Below are positions 8,287-17,000 of a stretch of DNA of 40,126 nucleotides, piece after piece; position 1 is the first letter of the stretch; the number at the start of each line of letters is the position of its first letter. The translations under genes were made by a program, and so were the position numbers. The notes below the pieces were generated by a model. It saw only the letters and a list, made by a program, of their open reading frames with translations. It ran no database searches and was not told the origin of the DNA. The stretch comes from Candidatus Nitrosocaldaceae archaeon (GTDB lineage: Archaea > Thermoproteota > Nitrososphaeria > Nitrososphaerales > Nitrosocaldaceae): the NCBI GenBank assembly GCA_026002835.1, contig BPGC01000017.1:1-40126 (forward strand), given 5' to 3'.

Positions 8287-8600
8287 AAGGTAAGATAGTA
8301 TTAATATCATTCCCCTTTACAGATCTTACTAATTACAAGCTTAGCATTAGTTATACATGAAGGAGATAAAGATGTTATAGTTGCATTTATATCATCAAGG
8401 ATACCTAATACATTATCTGAATATTAGATAGTTATTAGATCATCCAGAGTTTAATCTAACTGGTCTAAAGGTAGATTCTTATTAAACTAGATAAAATTGC
8501 TACTGTATTGAAAGATCTAGTATATGTAGAGATAGGAGAATTATGGCCAACAATTAGTGAAGAGAAAACTAGAAAGTTAGATAAATTGTTCAAATTATGA
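8283..8600 (+). pseudogene. MazF/PemK-family toxin relic, copy 1
   Basis: The opening MKGKIVLISFPFTDLTNYKL is the recognisable PemK/MazF start (an mRNA-cleaving endoribonuclease family). A frameshift then leads to LVIHEGDKDVIVAFISS, a stop, then EFNLTGLKVDSY and, after another shift, KLDKIATVLKDLVYVEIGEL to the final TGA. At least two frameshifts and a nonsense codon make it non-functional. Bases 8447-8543 match 13479-13575 at 96 of 97 positions, including the same frameshift. Confidence 0.7.
8447..8543 (+). repeat. 97-bp direct repeat shared with 13479-13575
   Basis: The two copies have the same length and differ at one base (T/C in the TTCTTAT-AAACTAG stretch). They are 5 kb apart, one in IE-1 and one in IE-2, and lie in the 3' part of the broken mazF-like gene. 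Confidence 0.9.
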
Positions 8601-8880
8601 TAATTCTGCTTTGCTAGATGAGAAGAAAATAAGATGTATTAAAAGCTTAGTATGAAGCTAGTAAATCATATTAAGGAAATCTAGTAATACAAATGCTGAA
8701 GATTGGATAATAAAGGAGGTAGAGATCTATTATCATTCTCCTAAGCAATTGCATGAAATGAAGTTTTGAGACTAGTCTCAGATTGCAGATTATGTAATTT
8801 CTCATAACTCTCTAGAATGAACTAATTTTAGAAAAGAGTAAACTAATGGAATATATGGTCATACATAAATCTGAGTATTA

Positions 8881-9450
8881 TCTAAACTCATTTTTGATGA
8901 ATTTGGACAGCTCTATGATAATATTGTTAGGTGCTCAGAATGTATAGAATATGCAAAGCTTAGTTATAATGTTCTAAAACAAACATATCAAGAACCATTC
9001 CAAATAGATGATGAGGTATTACTAGAAGATCCTATTGGAGATAGACAAAAGTATATAATTCTGCTACAAAATCCAGGTATTCCTAAAGATAAAAATAAAT
9101 ACAAACTAGAATTGAATGTAATTAAACATATAGACAAGGATTATAGAAGGTATGTATACCCTTTTGGTTTGATTGGTATAGAGTTCTAGAGAGAGTTATG
9201 GTTAAAGAGCTTAAATTAGTGAAAGGCGATTTTAATGTTATTAACTTCTTCTGTGTTTAATGTAATACATGTAATATATGATGCATAAACAGTTAAAATA
9301 TTTTTATTAATGAAGATATGTTTGGGGAACATTTATCAAAAGAACCATATGAACATTGTTTAAAGCATCTTAAGGAAGAGATAGAAGTAGCTAAACCAAG
9401 ACTGTTATTATGTATGAGCAGCATAGGTTGGGTTGCACTCAAATAGCTTG
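8881..9450 (+). pseudogene. Uracil-DNA-glycosylase-like relic
   Basis: Between 8881 and about 9190 one frame reads SKLIFDEFGQLYDNIVRCSE and later KYIILLQNPGIPKDKNKY, ending RRYVYPFGLIG. After a stop-rich stretch, protein-like sequence resumes with EHCLKHLKEEIEVAKPRLLL and CMSSIGWVA at about 9350-9440. The layout of a cysteine pair, an ILLQNPG-type turn, and a C-x(n)-L-x2-EI-x4-P-x-L-L-L-C-x-G strand resembles the uracil-DNA glycosylase superfamily. That identity is inference from pattern only. Several stops separate the blocks, so it is dead. Confidence 0.45.
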
Positions 9451-9479
9451 ATATAATTTCTAATGTAACAAGTTTCAAA

Positions 9480-9750
9480 GATAGTATAAAAGAGTATCTA
9501 GATCTAGAAGCAAGAAAGATGATACCGAAGAGCTTAATAAATAAATAAGATAACAAATATGAGTAAAGAGGAGTTGCTAAAGGTTATGGGTATATTCTCA
9601 TAACCAGCAATAACTTAAACAGATAGTAGTTAATGCAAATGAAGCAGAGGTATTGATAATGAATTATGGTTTCATCTATAAAGCAACATTGCCAAATAAG
9701 AAGATAATTTTAGAAAATTCAAAGTGCATGGTTCTAGATACACATAGTTA
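9480..9750 (+). pseudogene. Integrase C-terminal relic of IE-1
   Basis: SKEELLKVM (ATG 9559) aligns with NKDELLNFL near the end of the IE-2 integrase, and an open stretch from 9617 reads KQIVVNANEAEVLIMNYGFI, continuing to a stop at 9748-9750 just before the tRNA. This second block aligns with the -1 frame that follows the IE-2 integrase stop. The two IE-1 blocks are in different frames, and the catalytic part of the gene is missing, so this is a remnant. Confidence 0.65.
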
Positions 9751-9751
9751 G

Positions 9752-9826
9752 CGGGCCCGGGCGGACTCGAACCGCCGACCTACAGCTTAGAAGGCTGCCG
9801 CTCTATCCAAGCTGAGCTACGGGCCC
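9752..9826 (-). tRNA. tRNA-Arg(TCT)
   Basis: On the minus strand GGGCCCG pairs with CGGGCCC. The T arm is GGCGG/CCGCC around TTCGAGT, and the anticodon loop CTTCTAA gives TCT (arginine). No CCA is encoded. Its 3' end faces IE-1 and is the presumed attachment site. Confidence 0.93.
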
Positions 9827-9850
9827 TAGATATAAGCAATAATTAAACCC

Positions 9851-10654
9851 TTAATAAAACATTAACTCTCTAGCATAACAGTAAAGATATTGCTGTGCAT
9901 ATCCAGCATATATTCCAAAGTAATCTCTCATCTTCTTAGATGCGGATTTATATGATTTATCAGTAAGATTGTTTATTGGCAAACCATAATATTTTCTTAA
10001 AACCTTTAATATCCAAGTATCTATAGGAAATGCTTCTAGATGTTCTAATGAGAATAACAATACACAATCTGCTACTTTATTTCCAACTCCTTTGATATTC
10101 ATCAATTCATTTTTAGCCTCTTCATACCTTAGATCTTTCAATCTCTCCAACTCTATTATATTATTAGATATAACATAACTAGCCTCTTTCACATATTTTG
10201 CTCTATATCCTAAACCATAACTTGCTAATTCATTTATACTGATATCTGCTAATACTTTAGCCTCTGGGAATAGATTGAATTCATAACCATTCCATTTTAT
10301 CTTCTTACCAAACTTTAAGAGTGATAAAAGCATCTTTCTAATACGCTTAATGTTTGTATTACTAGAACAGATGAATGATATTAAACATTGAAACGGATCT
10401 TGCCTTATTATCCTTAATCCTTGAAATCTCGATATGGCTTCATTGATTATCTCATCTTTATTTATACTATAATTTATCTTATCTATATCATCGTCTAACC
10501 TAAAAATATATTTTATATCATTATTATTATATGATTTTCCATTTAAATCATCTGAAATTAGTATAACATCTGAACCGTTTATTATGCACCAATTATCCTC
10601 TAATCTATACCATATGAATACTTGACCACTCTCTAATGTTAGTCTTAAATTCAT
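9851..10654 (-). CDS. ogg: 8-oxoguanine DNA glycosylase/AP lyase (OGG1 family)
   Basis: A base-excision-repair enzyme removing 8-oxoguanine. The helix-hairpin-helix motif IKGVGNKVADC (187-197) contains the catalytic lysine K193, and AFPIDTW carries the essential aspartate D212, in the same arrangement as human OGG1 (GVGTKVADC and VPVD). The 267 residues comprise a short N-terminal beta domain beginning LTLESGQVFIWYR and the HhH-GPD domain. It is divergent from rpl38e, with 40 bases between starts, and lies between the two element zones on intact chromosome. Confidence 0.9.
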   Translation of the reverse strand: MNLRLTLESGQVFIWYRLEDNWCIINGSDVILISDDLNGKSYNNNDIKYIFRLDDDIDKINYSINKDEIINEAISRFQGLRIIRQDPFQCLISFICSSNTNIKRIRKMLLSLLKFGKKIKWNGYEFNLFPEAKVLADISINELASYGLGYRAKYVKEASYVISNNIIELERLKDLRYEEAKNELMNIKGVGNKVADCVLLFSLEHLEAFPIDTWILKVLRKYYGLPINNLTDKSYKSASKKMRDYFGIYAGYAQQYLYCYARELMFY

Positions 10655-10694
10655 AGAGTTAGGTATTAATTCTACTAAATGTTAAGGTATTGAT

Positions 10695-10889
10695 ATGCCT
10701 AAACAAGTATTTGATAAAGATGAGATAGTTAGGTTAGCTGATAAAGCTCAAGAGTGTAGAATAGTTAGAAGGAAAGATAAGGTTAAGATAAAGATAAGAA
10801 GGTCTAGAATGCTTTACACCTATGTAGCAAACGCTAATGAAGCAGATGAGATTCTTAATAAGATAAATATAGAGAAAGTAGAATTTTAA
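10695..10889 (+). CDS. rpl38e: Large ribosomal subunit protein eL38
   Basis: A 64-residue basic protein opening MPKQVFDKDEIVRLADKAQE and containing CRIVRRKDKVKIKIRRSRML followed by YTYV. This is the L38e pattern known from eukaryotes and from Crenarchaeota and Thaumarchaeota, and its presence supports a TACK-archaeal host. The length is normal. Everything to its right up to 12765 is decayed. Confidence 0.9.
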   Translation: MPKQVFDKDEIVRLADKAQECRIVRRKDKVKIKIRRSRMLYTYVANANEADEILNKINIEKVEF

Positions 10890-10934
10890 AATTATTTATT
10901 CATTATTAGATAATATTGGCAATTCCTCAATATT

Positions 10935-11667
10935 ATCCACCTCTAATTACTTCAACTATCTTATCGAATACATTACCTCTATTATTATATCTGAACTCTA
11001 ACTCTTTAAGATAGTATGGGAATAACTCTTTACTAATGCTATGATATCTTAATAATCTCTCTTTAGCATATTGATAATTCTATGCCATTAATGTATACCA
11101 TTAGCAAATCTTATACTCTTATCTATCCTCTCATGTTTAAAACCATATAATACTAGAGTATCATAACCTTTGTATTTATCAGTATATATTATTGATCCTC
11201 TCTTTACCTTCTTAATAGTTTCTCTTAATAGTGTTTCAGCACTAACATCATTAACTATCTCAACCTTTACTTTACCATTCCTCTCTAATATACCAAATAC
11301 TGGTATCTTATCTATTTATACTTGTAATATATCATCTTTTGAGCAATAATCATATATTTTGCTCCTAATTAATTGGTATATCTTATGTGTAGTATGATAA
11401 TTGTAACTCTTTACTAGCCTTTAGTACTGGTATCTCTAAAATAACTTTAATATTGCTATGAATTTACTCAACGATATCCTTAATCCATACAATATACTAT
11501 TCTAATACTCCATTCCTTCTTACATCTATGGCATCTATAGTAATTCCTTCTAAATCTGCCTATATGCTCATTATTACAATATATGCATCTATCAAACCTT
11601 TTAAGTATACCTTAACCATTCCTCTGCCTTTTTCTCATCATTTATCTTTTAATTCTATTAGATTCAT
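10935..11667 (-). pseudogene. IS1595/ISXO2-type transposase relic
   Basis: Reading the minus strand and allowing for shifts: MNLIELKDK, NDEKKAEEWLRYT, then CIYCNNEHIGRFRRNYYRCH-RCKKEW (the IS1595 zinc ribbon with two Cys-x2-Cys pairs), then DKIPVFGILERNGKVKVEIV and a DDE-type block with IIYTDKYKGYDTL, ending YLKELEFRYNNRGNVFDKIV. The order and words match ISXO2-like DDE transposases. At least five indels or stops break it. I could not identify terminal inverted repeats or a target duplication, so element ends are not given. Confidence 0.7.
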
Positions 11668-11871
11668 GTATTGTTATTGGATAGGTGGTATATATTAAGC
11701 AATCGCCAAACTTATTATCATAGTAATAACAATCTTCTCTATAATAATCAAAGTTATCATTAGAGTAATTATCATAATAACATTCTATATCATATTAGCA
11801 TACTCTTCATAATAATGAGCATAAGCATAATCTATCATTAATATTAATATTAATAGCAATACTTTCATCAT
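11650..11871 (-). pseudogene. Secreted Tyr/Cys-rich protein, frameshifted
   Basis: An ATG at 11871 gives MMKVLLLILILMIDYAYAHY, a credible signal peptide, then stops after about 28 codons. In the next frame an open stretch continues DIECYYDNYSNDNFDYYRED and CYYYDNKFGDC to a stop near 11650. The aromatic, acidic and cysteine-rich composition suggests an exported protein. It overlaps the start of the transposase relic in another frame. I do not recognise a family. Confidence 0.35.
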
Positions 11872-11999
11872 AATATAAATAAAGAAGGATTTATTCTATT
11901 GACTCTAGATATGCTATCTCTTCCTCTTTATAGATTAACCTTCTTATTTGCTTATACTCATCTATACTATTAGGTATCATCCTTCTCTCATTATATAAT

Positions 12000-12230
12000 G
12001 TGTTAGGAATAGCATTAGATAAGGATGAGAGATATAAGATGATAGTTGATCCTAGTATAGCATTAGATGCAATAATCATCTATGCTTTCAAATATCATTA
12101 TAGTATACATGCAGATATAGTTAGAGATGATAAAGAGCATAATGCTATCATGCTTATAATAAAGAATAAGGATAAACAATCAATACATATAAGCAAAAGA
12201 GCTAGAATGCTTATTGAACAAACATTATAA
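12000..12230 (+). CDS. Hypothetical 76-residue protein
   Basis: A GTG-started frame reading MLGIALDKDERYKMIVDPSI and ending HISKRARMLIEQTL. It is a plausible soluble alpha/beta sequence without recognisable motifs. It sits among relics, has no clear promoter or ribosome-binding site, and overlaps a minus-strand open frame (11891-12079), so it may itself be a leftover of a longer gene. Confidence 0.3.
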   Translation: MLGIALDKDERYKMIVDPSIALDAIIIYAFKYHYSIHADIVRDDKEHNAIMLIIKNKDKQSIHISKRARMLIEQTL

Positions 12231-12299
12231 CATTATCTCTTTATAGATATCATAATCTAGATGCATAATAGGAATTATCTTAATGTAATCCAATATTTA

Positions 12300-12749
12300 T
12301 TGTTAACATAACTAACTGCTATTGATTATCTTATATCTATTATTGTTAAGATAAAACCAATGCTTTAATCTATTAACATTTATCAGTAAACCTCTATATA
12401 ATAACTGATTAACCTCTTGCCATAGTGTATTAGCCTCTTTAGGATTCTTAATGCAGTTGATATAGTGCTATAACTTCAACCTCTATTTATTATCATATTT
12501 GCTATATCGTTTACCTCTTCTCTACTAAAATCTTATAATTGTTTATTATTGTTTTTTATTATTAAAGTATTATAATATACTATAAGAGTACTGTGCATAG
12601 TACTTAACCTTTCCTTCTCCTACTCCATATATCCTTAAAGCATTAATGAATTCTACTACAAGCTTGCTATTCGCATTACCTATTGCTGATATCATCTCTA
12701 ACCATCTCTTTGTTACTTTCTTGTAGTTATGGATACTTGAGTCGCCCAT
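12300..12749 (-). pseudogene. Tyrosine-recombinase N-terminal relic next to the IE-2 left end
   Basis: An ATG at 12749 opens 59 codons (MGDSSIHNYKKVTKRWLEMI and on to a TAA at 12570). Beyond it, interrupted frames read FSREEVNDIANMIINRG, a TGA, then SYSTISTALRILKRLIHYGK. This resembles the core-binding domain of archaeal integrases, but no catalytic domain is visible. The start lies 15 bases left of the 12-bp att copy at 12765, suggesting an older element once used the same site. Identification is by pattern only. The remainder of 12231-12300 shows nothing else. Confidence 0.4.
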
Positions 12750-12764
12750 GCCAATATATAATAA

Positions 12765-12776
12765 CGGGCCCGGAGG
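12765..12776. repeat. Left attachment-site copy of IE-2 (displaced tRNA 3' end)
   Basis: CGGGCCCGGAGG here is identical to 27068-27079, the complement of the 3'-terminal 12 bases of tRNA-Arg(GCG). The following bases diverge (AGC against GCT), and the preceding ones are different. Confidence 0.7.
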
Positions 12777-12904
12777 AGCATGTTAATACAGATATAACGA
12801 AACCTTAGGGATAGAGTAAAATATCCTTTTATTTTTTATAAATATATTATGTGAATTACTTAATATTCTAACATATACATAATAAAGCAGAATTAGATAA
12901 CATT

Positions 12905-13126
12905 TCAATGCTTTAATAATCTAATAAACTCTTCTTTGCTTAAACCAACATCACTTAATATTCCTAATAATGTTCCTTTATCTATAGGATCATGTTTAGG
13001 AACTACAGTAAACCTACCATCTTTATGCTGTAGCATTATATGACTGCCTTTCTGTCTAACTGGTTTGAATCCTATTTTATATAATACTTTTAATAATTCT
13101 CTCCATCCTATACTAGGAAGGCTCAT
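12905..13126 (-). CDS. hicA: HicA-family mRNA interferase toxin
   Basis: A 73-residue protein with the HicA double-stranded-RNA-binding-like fold: WRELLKVLYKIGFKPVRQKG followed by SHIMLQHKDGR, with the histidine of GSH as catalytic residue, then a VVPKH strand and a C-terminal helix. HicA cleaves mRNA when not bound by HicB. The ATG overlaps the last bases of hicB (13123-13126), so the antitoxin is translated first. It lies near the left end of IE-2, where a toxin-antitoxin pair could stabilise the element. Confidence 0.85.
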   Translation of the reverse strand: MSLPSIGWRELLKVLYKIGFKPVRQKGSHIMLQHKDGRFTVVPKHDPIDKGTLLGILSDVGLSKEEFIRLLKH

Positions 13127-13326
13127 ATGCTAATCTCAACTACCTCTCCTTCATCTTTTATACTATCTTCCATATGCTCAAGTATAAGCTCTATAGCTTC
13201 TTTGACATTCTTTAATGCTTCCTCTTTAGTATTACCTTCACTTCTTGCTTGAGGTATCTCTAAGCATTGAGCCAGATACTTCCATTCATCTCCTTGCTTC
13301 AATATTATAGTAAACTTTCTCTGCAT
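13123..13326 (-). CDS. hicB: HicB-family antitoxin
   Basis: From the ATG at 13326 this is a 67-residue protein with the HicB partial RNase H-like fold: MQRKFTIILKQGDEWKYLAQ, CLEIPQARSEGNTKEEALKN, then an EAIELIL helix. There is no separate DNA-binding domain. A longer frame starts at 13359, but the minus strand carries a TATA-like TATATAC stretch at 13345-13356, 20-30 bases before 13326 and inside that extension, so I take the shorter start. It overlaps hicA by 4 bases. Confidence 0.85.
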   Translation of the reverse strand: MQRKFTIILKQGDEWKYLAQCLEIPQARSEGNTKEEALKNVKEAIELILEHMEDSIKDEGEVVEISI

Positions 13327-13403
13327 AATGTATGTTATATTATTGTATATAAAAAACATTCCTATTTATTGCATGAACGAGTTATGACATTCAGAGATTA
13401 TAT

Positions 13404-13632
13404 ATGAAATAGATAAGATGTTATTGGTATCATCAAAGATATCTAATATATTATCTGAATATAAGTAGAGATCATCTAGAGTTTAATCTAACTGGTCTAA
13501 AGGTAGATTCTTATCAAACTAGATAAAATTGCTACTGTATTGAAAGATCTAGTATATGTAGAGATAGGAGAATTAGGACCAATACTTAAAGAAGAGATCA
13601 ATAGAAAGTTAGATAAATTATTTAATTTATAA
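13404..13632 (+). pseudogene. MazF/PemK-family toxin relic, copy 2
   Basis: The 5' end is gone. The remainder aligns with 8355-8600: a VSSKISNILSEY block, then EFNLTGLKVDSY, a frame break, and KLDKIATVLKDLVYVEIGEL to a TAA at 13630-13632. It shares with copy 1 the frame break in the TTCTTAT-AAACTAG stretch. No antitoxin remains next to it. Confidence 0.65.
13479..13575 (+). repeat. 97-bp direct repeat shared with 8447-8543
   Basis: The partner of the IE-1 copy; 96 of 97 bases are identical. Confidence 0.9.
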
Positions 13633-13825
13633 TGATATATTTTTAAAAATCAATAAACTAAATCACTAGTTATATTATAGTAATACATAGAATAAAATTA
13701 CGTTTTACATAAATTGCATGTAATTTAATATTCTCATGAGCATTTTACTAATCATGTATTATTAAAGATTGGTATTTAATCTAACCAAGTGATAAGATGA
13801 TCTGAATATATAGGTTGCATAATTA

Positions 13826-13975
13826 ATAATATTTTGCAAGCTCTTCTATATCCTTAAAAGATGCCATTATAGTATTATTTAATCTATATAATAATCTAAA
13901 TTCAATTAATACTTAAAACCCATGTCTTCTTCCATATTGATCTTTACCTCTTATCATTCTATAATAGTAATTTAT
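13826..13975 (-). pseudogene. Possible gene relic at the trailer end of the array
   Basis: The minus strand gives MIRGKDQYGRRHGF, a stop, then IEFRLLYRLNNTIMASFKDI and EELAKYY. This is protein-like but unrecognised. It is the only content I can see in the 388 bases between the mazF relic and the CRISPR array; the rest is AT-rich sequence without clear dyads. Confidence 0.25.
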
Positions 13976-14019
13976 CTAGAATTATCTTAAACATCTTGCT
14001 TCTTTCTTTCCCGTATATG

Positions 14020-17000
14020 ATTTCAATCCTACCTTAGTTCGATTCTAACTGATATTCTTATATCATCAACTAATCAAGAGTTTAAATTTCAATCCTACTT
14101 TAGTTCGATTCTAACGCACAATAACGATGAATTTAGAATCATACTAATATAATTTCAATCCTACTTTAGTTCGATTCTAACAACCTAAAGCGAGCAATTG
14201 ATAACTATCATACGCCTATTTCAATCCTACTTTAGTTCGATTCTAACATTGCTCTAAAGTTAAAGGCTTGTTCTTTACCAACCATTTCAATCCTACTTTA
14301 GTTCGATTCTAACCGTAGAGACAATAGCTAGACTACTTTACCCTTATGATCTATTTCAATCCTACTTTAGTTCGATTCTAACAAAGCAACACAAGTATCA
14401 TCCTTTACAAATTCAATAATTTCAATCCTACTTTAGTTCGATTCTAACACTAATGTAACTGCTAGGCAGGTAAAGAAACCAACAAATTTCAATCCTACTT
14501 TAGTTCGATTCTAACTGTATCTTCAACTATCCTTGATAGCAATTAATAATTTCAATCCTACTTTAGTTCGATTCTAACATCAACCTCCTCCAGCCTTCTC
14601 AATGCAATTAGAATTTCAATCCTACTTTAGTTCGATTCTAACTAATCTATACGACTTTCTGCTTAGGTTTATAGAATTTCAATCCTACTTTAGTTCGATT
14701 CTAACTATTATTAAAAGTAATAACAACAATTGATTATTCATATTTCAATCCTACTTTAGTTCGATTCTAACATGTCTATTATTCTAATTGTTCCGATAAT
14801 CCATTAACGATTTCAATCCTACTTTAGTTCGATTCTAACCTTATTTATTTCAGTTTTATCAACTTTAGTTCTTCAATTTCAATCCTACTTTAGTTCGATT
14901 CTAACGCTCTATAGCAATAATTCTTGACTGTCTATTTCAATCCTACTTTAGTTCGATTCTAACGCCTTCAGAGATCTATATCATTATCTAGTTGATAATT
15001 TCAATCCTACTTTAGTTCGATTCTAACAGAATTTAGCCTAATCTAAGAAAAGCAATTTAGATTATTTCAATCCTACTTTAGTTCGATTCTAACTTTTGCA
15101 ATAGACCTCAGAGGCTTTACATCAACATCATTTCAATCCTACTTTAGTTCGATTCTAACTGAATAAAATTTATCAAGTTTAATAATTATTTTTAAATTTC
15201 AATCCTACTTTAGTTCGATTCTAACTACAATCTAATTGCCTTATTTATAGCATCGACCCTCATTTCAATCCTACTTTAGTTCGATTCTAACACCTTATAG
15301 TTATAACTTAAAAATTCTAAGATTTGACATTTCAATCCTACTTTAGTTCGATTCTAACAAAATAGAACTCGAACCAGATGCTGAAGATGAATGCAATTTC
15401 AATCCTACTTTAGTTCGATTCTAACAAGCATTATTCAATTGCACTGCACTTGCTTCATCATATTTCAATCCTACTTTAGTTCGATTCTAACTTGCCAGCA
15501 ATCTGATCTCTCTTAAAGTATTACCTTATTTCAATCCTACTTTAGTTCGATTCTAACTGCTTATAAAACTAATTTCTCCATTCAAGATTATTAATTTCAA
15601 TCCTACTTTAGTTCGATTCTAACATTTTTGGGTGTTCTATGAAGCATTAAATATATTCCATTTCAATCCTACTTTAGTTCGATTCTAACATGATATATTT
15701 TTCTTATTGATTTTATTGTTAACTCATTTCAATCCTACTTTAGTTCGATTCTAACAGTTACGATGATTTTAGCATTTTCTGTATAATTTAAATTTCAATC
15801 CTACTTTAGTTCGATTCTAACATAGTTGAGTATGGTGTATGTTATAGATCTGAAGCTATTTCAATCCTACTTTAGTTCGATTCTAACGCTAATTTTTGTT
15901 TTTTGTATTAGGTTAACCTAATTATTTCAATCCTACTTTAGTTCGATTCTAACATTAGTAGTTTTGCCTAAACCCATGACCGATATTTTATTTCAATCCT
16001 ACTTTAGTTCGATTCTAACAAATATACTGCACTTACACCTACTATTACTTTTAGTATTTCAATCCTACTTTAGTTCGATTCTAACAGAGAGGATGGCATA
16101 AAGAAGGCATAACATTATACAATTTCAATCCTACTTTAGTTCGATTCTAACTAATGATTTAGCCGTTAGACATTTAAGATGCCTAAATTTCAATCCTACT
16201 TTAGTTCGATTCTAACATTTTTGTATCTTAAAACATTTATTTGTTTAAATTTCAATCCTACTTTAGTTCGATTCTAACAATATCTGATCTTTGCTACTTT
16301 ATACTTTTTAGACAATTTCAATCCTACTTTAGTTCGATTCTAACTCCTAAAAATAATAAAGCATTAAATTTATTATTTTTATTTCAATCCTACTTTAGTT
16401 CGATTCTAACAGAGTAGAGTATAATCCTAATAATGCCGAAATATTAGATTTCAATCCTACTTTAGTTCGATTCTAACATTTTTTATTTTTATTTTATATC
16501 TCTAATAACATAAATTTCAATCCTACTTTAGTTCGATTCTAACGCCGATAGGGTTAATGAATTCTAATGATAAAAACAAATTTCAATCCTACTTTAGTTC
16601 GATTCTAACTTGTATTTCTTTTTGATATACTTGAAAGTTTTCAAAATTTCAATCCTACTTTAGTTCGATTCTAACCCTTATGTACAAAGCCATTATCATC
16701 CGCAATTTGTAATTTCAATCCTACTTTAGTTCGATTCTAACGAAGGTATTGGAAGAGCTTGAACCATATATATTGAAATTTCAATCCTACTTTAGTTCGA
16801 TTCTAACGAGAGTTCATAACTTTCAAAAATTGTGAGATTTATCATTTCAATCCTACTTTAGTTCGATTCTAACAAATATACTGCACTTACACCTACTATT
16901 ACTTTTAGTATTTCAATCCTACTTTAGTTCGATTCTAACAGAGAGGATGGCATAAAGAAGGCATAACATTATACAATTTCAATCCTACTTTAGTTCGATT

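Larger units (their letters stand above)
7951..9761. mobile_element. IE-1: decayed integrated element at tRNA-Arg(TCT)
   Basis: The right end is the tRNA-Arg(TCT) 3' end (CGGGCCCGGG, minus-strand tRNA). The left end has TGGGCCGGG at 7952-7960, a one-base-shorter match. The first bases inside the left end (about 7984-8022) match those inside the left end of IE-2 (12799-12838) at nearly the same distance from the att-like core. The last 100 bases before the tRNA-side spacer (9615-9714) match the IE-2 integrase tail (26942-27041) at 89 of 100 positions. The interior holds a broken toxin-antitoxin pair, a glycosylase-like relic and an integrase relic, all on the plus strand and full of stops. The left boundary is inference. 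Confidence 0.65.

Noticed and set aside
13826..13975. A cas1 or casposase remnant at the trailer end
   Set aside because: The protein-like words do not match any Cas1 motif I know; kept only as an unidentified relic.
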